Source of the DNA: Nonomuraea sp. NBC_00507
GTDB lineage: Bacteria > Actinomycetota > Actinomycetes > Streptosporangiales > Streptosporangiaceae
Assembly (NCBI RefSeq): GCF_036013525.1
Contig: NZ_CP107853.1
Span: 8,742,001-8,806,000 of the forward strand
Direction of reading: 5' to 3'
Length of the DNA stretch: 64,000 nucleotides
Shown: positions 60,841 through 64,000 of the stretch, in pieces
Numbering within the stretch: position 1 is the first letter of the stretch
Layout: the number at the start of each line of letters is the position of its first letter
The notes under the pieces: model-generated
What the model was told of the DNA's origin: nothing
The model's input: only the letters and a program-made list of their open reading frames with translations
Databases searched by the model: none
Program-made: the position numbers and the translations under genes

Positions 60841-62351
60841 CCGCCACCCTCGCGCCCGCGCTGTCCGGCGGCGTCTCCGGCGCCGCCGCCCTGGAGCCGA
60901 TGGTGCGTACGGTGCTGGAGGCCCTGGCCGAGGGCGCGGTGCGGCGTGGCGGGCCGATCCCCGCAGGCACGCCCCAGGAGCTCTTCGCACGGGTCGCCCG
61001 CGCCCTCACCGAGCCGAGCGGGCTCCGGGCCGGTGGTGCCGTCGCCGAGCCGGACGGCGGCGACGACGCCTTGCGCCGGTTGACCACGCTGGTGGCCGCG
61101 GGCAGCGCCGACCCGGCCGATCCGGCCTGCGCCGCACACCTGCACTGCCCGCCGCTCGCCGTGGCGGTGGCCGCCGACCTGGCGATCTCCGCGCTCAACC
61201 CGTCGCAGGACTCCTGGGACCAGGCTCCCGCCACCACCGCCCTGGAGACCCTGCTGCTGGGCGAGCTGGCCGAGCTGGTGGGATACCCGTCCACGGCCGC
61301 GGGCGTGCTCACCTCCGGCGGCACCGAGTCCAACCTCATGGGACTGATGCTGGCCAGGGACCGGGTGCTGGGGCGCGCGAGCGGGCGCAGGATCGAGCGG
61401 AGCGGTCTGCCCGCGGGCCCGCCGCAGGCGAGGATCTTCGCCTCCGCCGCCGCCCACCTCTCGGTACGGCGTGCCGCCGCCCTGCTGGGCCTGGGCGAGG
61501 ACGCGGTCGTGACCATCCCCGTCGACCATGAGCTGCGGATGAGGCCCGAGGCGCTGGCGCAGGCGCTCCAGGAGTGCGTCCGGCAGGGCGAGCTGCCCAT
61601 GGCCGTGGTCGCCACGGCCGGCACCACCGACACCGGGGCGATCGATCCGCTGGACGCCTGCGCGACCCTGGCCGCCGAGCACGGCGCCTGGACGCACGTG
61701 GACGCCTCCTACGGAGGCGGCGCGCTGCTCTCCGACCGGCTCGCCCCGCTGCTGGCGGGCCTGGAACGGGCCGACTCGGTGTCGCTGGACTGGCACAAGC
61801 TGGGCTGGCAACCCGCCGCGGCGGGGGTCTTCCTGGTACGGCAGGCCGAGACGTACGCGTCGCTGGCCCGGCGCGCCGCCTACCTCAACCCGGCCGACGA
61901 CGAGGACGCCGGCTACTCCAGCCTGCTGGGGCTCTCCCTGCGCACCACCCGCCGCCCCGACGCCTTCAAGATCGCCGTCACGCTCGCCGCCCTGGGCAGG
62001 GACGGCCTGGGCCACCTCGTGGACACCTGCCACGACCTGGCCCGCGCCGGGGCCGCGGCGGTGCGTACCCACCCTCGGCTGGAGCTGCACGCCGACCCCG
62101 TGCTGACGGCCTTCCTCTTCCGGTATCTCCCCGCCGATCCCGCCTCGGCGGACCGGGTGAACGCCGGGCTGCGGCGCCGCCTGCTCCGCGAGGGACGCGC
62201 CGTCGTCGGCCGTACCGAGCTCCCTGGAGAGGGATCGGGCCGCGTCCGGCTCAAGCTGACCCTGCTCAACCCGCATGCGACGGCCACCGAGGTGGAGCGG
62301 CTCGTCCACCTGGTCGCCGCGGCGGGCGAGGCCGAGGAGGCGGCGCTGTGA
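60837..62351 (+). CDS. L-2,4-diaminobutyrate decarboxylase
   Basis: A 504-residue group II PLP decarboxylase of the RhbB/Ddc type, producing 1,3-diaminopropane. HLHCPPLAVAVAADLAISALNPSQDSWDQ, LTSGGTESNLMGLMLARD, VATAGTTDTGAIDPL, HVDASYGGGALLS and SLDWHKLGWQPAAAGVFL with the PLP Lys321 appear in order. ATG at 60837 overlaps the aminotransferase stop, and its own stop overlaps the synthetase GTG, so the three are coupled. Confidence 0.92.
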   Translation: MTATLAPALSGGVSGAAALEPMVRTVLEALAEGAVRRGGPIPAGTPQELFARVARALTEPSGLRAGGAVAEPDGGDDALRRLTTLVAAGSADPADPACAAHLHCPPLAVAVAADLAISALNPSQDSWDQAPATTALETLLLGELAELVGYPSTAAGVLTSGGTESNLMGLMLARDRVLGRASGRRIERSGLPAGPPQARIFASAAAHLSVRRAAALLGLGEDAVVTIPVDHELRMRPEALAQALQECVRQGELPMAVVATAGTTDTGAIDPLDACATLAAEHGAWTHVDASYGGGALLSDRLAPLLAGLERADSVSLDWHKLGWQPAAAGVFLVRQAETYASLARRAAYLNPADDEDAGYSSLLGLSLRTTRRPDAFKIAVTLAALGRDGLGHLVDTCHDLARAGAAAVRTHPRLELHADPVLTAFLFRYLPADPASADRVNAGLRRRLLREGRAVVGRTELPGEGSGRVRLKLTLLNPHATATEVERLVHLVAAAGEAEEAAL

Positions 62352-64000
62352 CCGGTCTCGGGCGTCCCCATGGTGCGCCCCTTGGCGCGGATCCCCTCGA
62401 CCATCCCGACCCCTTCCACGCGGGTGCGGCCGCGGCGATGGAGACGCTGCTGCGTGCCTACGTGCGCGAGACGGCAATCCCGGTCCCGGCGGCCGGTGAG
62501 GAGCTGACACTCGGCTTCCCCGCCAGCGGCGTGCGGCTGAGCGTCCCGGTGCGCTACCGGTCGGCGACGGGCTGGCACCGCTTCGGCGAGCCGCGCGTCA
62601 TCACCGAGCCGCCACCCGCCGGCGCCGCGCTCGCCGCCGCCGCCGATCCAGTCTCCGCCGATCCGGTCGCCGCCGATCCGGTCTGCGCCGATGCCGCGCT
62701 CGTGGCCGCGGTCGCCATCCGTGAGGCGGTCGTGCGGCGGCGGTTGCCGCATCACCTCGGGTCTGACGCCGTCGCCCGGGTGCTGGACTCGGCCCGCCGT
62801 ACCGGGACGTTCCTCGCGCGGCGGCGGGCCGAGGGCGGCGCGGCGCTGACGCCGTTCCTCGAGGCCGAGCAGGCGCTGTTGCTGGGGCATCCGTTCCATC
62901 CTGCGCCCAAGAGCAGGCAGGAGGCGTCCGACGGGGAGCTGGAGGCATACTCGCCGGAGCTGCGCGGCGCGTTCCGGCTGCACTGGTTCGCCGCCGATCC
63001 GGCCGTCGTCGTGGGAGACAGCGCCGACGGGCGGTCCCCGGCCGAGCTGCTGCGCGGCCTCGCCGCCGGGCTGGAGCTCCCCGACGGCATGGTCCCCGTC
63101 CCCGCCCATCCGTGGCAGGCGCGCGAGGTGCTGCGCCGTCCCGAGGTGGCGGCGCTGGTCGAGGCGGGGCTGCTGCGACCGCTTGGGGCGGCGGGGCCCG
63201 CGTGGCATCCGACATCTTCGGTACGCACCGTGCATCGCCCGGACGCCGACGTGATGCTCAAGCTCTCCCTCGGCATGCGGATCACCAACTCGCGCAGGAA
63301 CAATCTGCGCGGCGAGCTGCGGCTCGGCGTCCGGGCCGCCCGCCTGCTGGCCGCCGGCCCGGGCGAGTGGCTGCGCGCCGAACACCCGGAGTTCATGATC
63401 CTGCGCGACTTCGCCTGGGTCTCGGCGGGCGCCGGCGGGCCGGAGACCGGGCTGGAGACCGCCATCCGCGACAACCCCTTCCGCGGCGGACCCGGCGACG
63501 GACAGTGCGTGGCCGGGCTGCTGGCCGAGCGCACAGGTCCGGGTGACGGCACACCGCCCCGGCACCGCGCGCTGCTGTCCGCCGCCACGGCACGCCTGGC
63601 CCGCGCGCACGGCGTCTCGATCGCCGAGGCGTCGGCCCGCTGGCTGGCCCGCTACCTCAACGTGCTGGCCGTGCCGCTGATCAGGCTGCACGCGCGGTAC
63701 GGCATCGCGCTGGAGCCGCACCACCAGAACACGCTGGTGGCGCTGGACGGCGACGGCCTGCCGCGCGCGGGCTGGTACCGGGACAGCCAGGGCTACTACG
63801 TGGCTGCCTCCAGGGCGGAGGAGCTGGAGCGGCTGCTGCCCGAGCTGGCCGACGGCCTGGAGCTGGTCTTCGACGACGAGTTCGTGGACGAGCGGGTCGC
63901 CTACTACCTGGGGATCAACAACCTGCTCGGCCTGGTGGGCGCGTTCGGGGCGCTGGCGCTGGCCGACGAGGGCGACCTGCTGCGCGTGCTGCGTGCCGCG
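62348..64000 (+). CDS. IucA/IucC-family siderophore synthetase (partial)
   Basis: The first 551 residues of an NRPS-independent siderophore synthetase, which condenses a citrate or dicarboxylate with an amine using ATP. LLLGHPFHPAPKSRQEAS is the family nucleotide-binding signature, KLSLGMRITNSRRNN follows, and ALEPHHQNTLVALDG is the C-terminal catalytic motif. GTG at 62348 overlaps the upstream stop. A small Ala/Asp/Pro repeat is at residues ~99-113. The frame runs off the window and the product type cannot be fixed. Confidence 0.93.
   Translation, partial: MTGLGRPHGAPLGADPLDHPDPFHAGAAAAMETLLRAYVRETAIPVPAAGEELTLGFPASGVRLSVPVRYRSATGWHRFGEPRVITEPPPAGAALAAAADPVSADPVAADPVCADAALVAAVAIREAVVRRRLPHHLGSDAVARVLDSARRTGTFLARRRAEGGAALTPFLEAEQALLLGHPFHPAPKSRQEASDGELEAYSPELRGAFRLHWFAADPAVVVGDSADGRSPAELLRGLAAGLELPDGMVPVPAHPWQAREVLRRPEVAALVEAGLLRPLGAAGPAWHPTSSVRTVHRPDADVMLKLSLGMRITNSRRNNLRGELRLGVRAARLLAAGPGEWLRAEHPEFMILRDFAWVSAGAGGPETGLETAIRDNPFRGGPGDGQCVAGLLAERTGPGDGTPPRHRALLSAATARLARAHGVSIAEASARWLARYLNVLAVPLIRLHARYGIALEPHHQNTLVALDGDGLPRAGWYRDSQGYYVAASRAEELERLLPELADGLELVFDDEFVDERVAYYLGINNLLGLVGAFGALALADEGDLLRVLRAA
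62642..62695 (+). repeat. 15-bp repeat in the IucA/IucC gene
   Basis: Three in-frame 15-bp units (starts 62642, 62657, 62672) plus a partial copy, encoding ADPVS, ADPVA and ADPVC. It is a small local expansion in a loop-like region. Confidence 0.75.

Overview
The window is very GC-rich throughout, with GTG/TTG starts, leaderless promoters, ATGA/GTGA stop-start overlaps, many TetR/MerR/MarR/WYL/LacI/IclR regulators and a DmdR/IdeR-type iron box. This is typical of an actinomycete chromosome. The mix of KptA, an RsbW/STAS pair, an Mrp antiporter and a citrate-type siderophore locus fits a filamentous genus such as Nonomuraea or another Streptosporangiaceae, but the genus is inference. No rRNA, tRNA, CRISPR array, transposase or phage gene was seen.

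Layout. 1-4,818 (minus): type II Wadjet plasmid-defence genes jetA-jetB-jetC; jetC runs off the left edge and carries an in-frame 30-bp minisatellite. 4,959-11,061: an SRPBCC protein, a P-loop kinase fused to an AHSA1 domain, then a minus-strand row ackA, erythromycin-esterase homologue, recD2. 11,177-14,669: a three-subunit PaoABC-type molybdenum hydroxylase. 14,768-20,984 (minus): a complete, translationally coupled Mrp/Mnh cation/proton antiporter operon whose C subunit has a long coiled-coil tail. 21,113-31,326: secreted tripeptidyl aminopeptidase, kptA, divergent WYL regulator/epoxide hydrolase, a decayed trkA, a CBS protein, divergent MerR/TetR regulators, and a four-gene patatin, glycosyltransferase, membrane protein, hydrolase operon. 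31,472-43,749: aldo-keto reductase and nitroreductase under MarR, TetR/methyltransferase pair, SNF2 helicase, secreted esterase, PhyH dioxygenase, two-component system, membrane protein and a second aldo-keto reductase. 43,785-51,185: IclR-controlled class V aminotransferase, GlcD-GlcF fusion oxidase and MatC-type permease, read as a glycolate/glyoxylate-to-glycine module, followed by a LacI regulator. 51,258-56,329: a hypothetical gene, an ArsB/SLC13-type permease, a third aldo-keto reductase, and an anti-sigma kinase, STAS antagonist, SPFH membrane-scaffold operon. 56,458-58,039: a compact unit of TetR regulator, 42-residue peptide ending in a C-x4-C motif, and a stop-start-coupled FrnE/DsbA oxidoreductase, bounded by a palindromic promoter and a strong terminator. 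58,070-64,000: an iron-box-controlled NRPS-independent siderophore cluster (type III PLP decarboxylase, diaminobutyrate aminotransferase, diaminobutyrate decarboxylase, IucA/IucC synthetase), cut by the right edge.

The most unusual element is the TetR-peptide-DsbA unit at 56.5-58.0 kb, where a tiny two-cysteine peptide is made by the same coupled message as a thiol oxidoreductase. Secondary points of interest are the Mrp C-subunit coiled-coil extension, the kinase-AHSA1 fusion, the lipase/glycosyltransferase operon, the RsbW-STAS-SPFH operon, and repeat expansions inside jetC, the MatC-type permease, the SPFH gene and the IucA gene, all with periods divisible by three.
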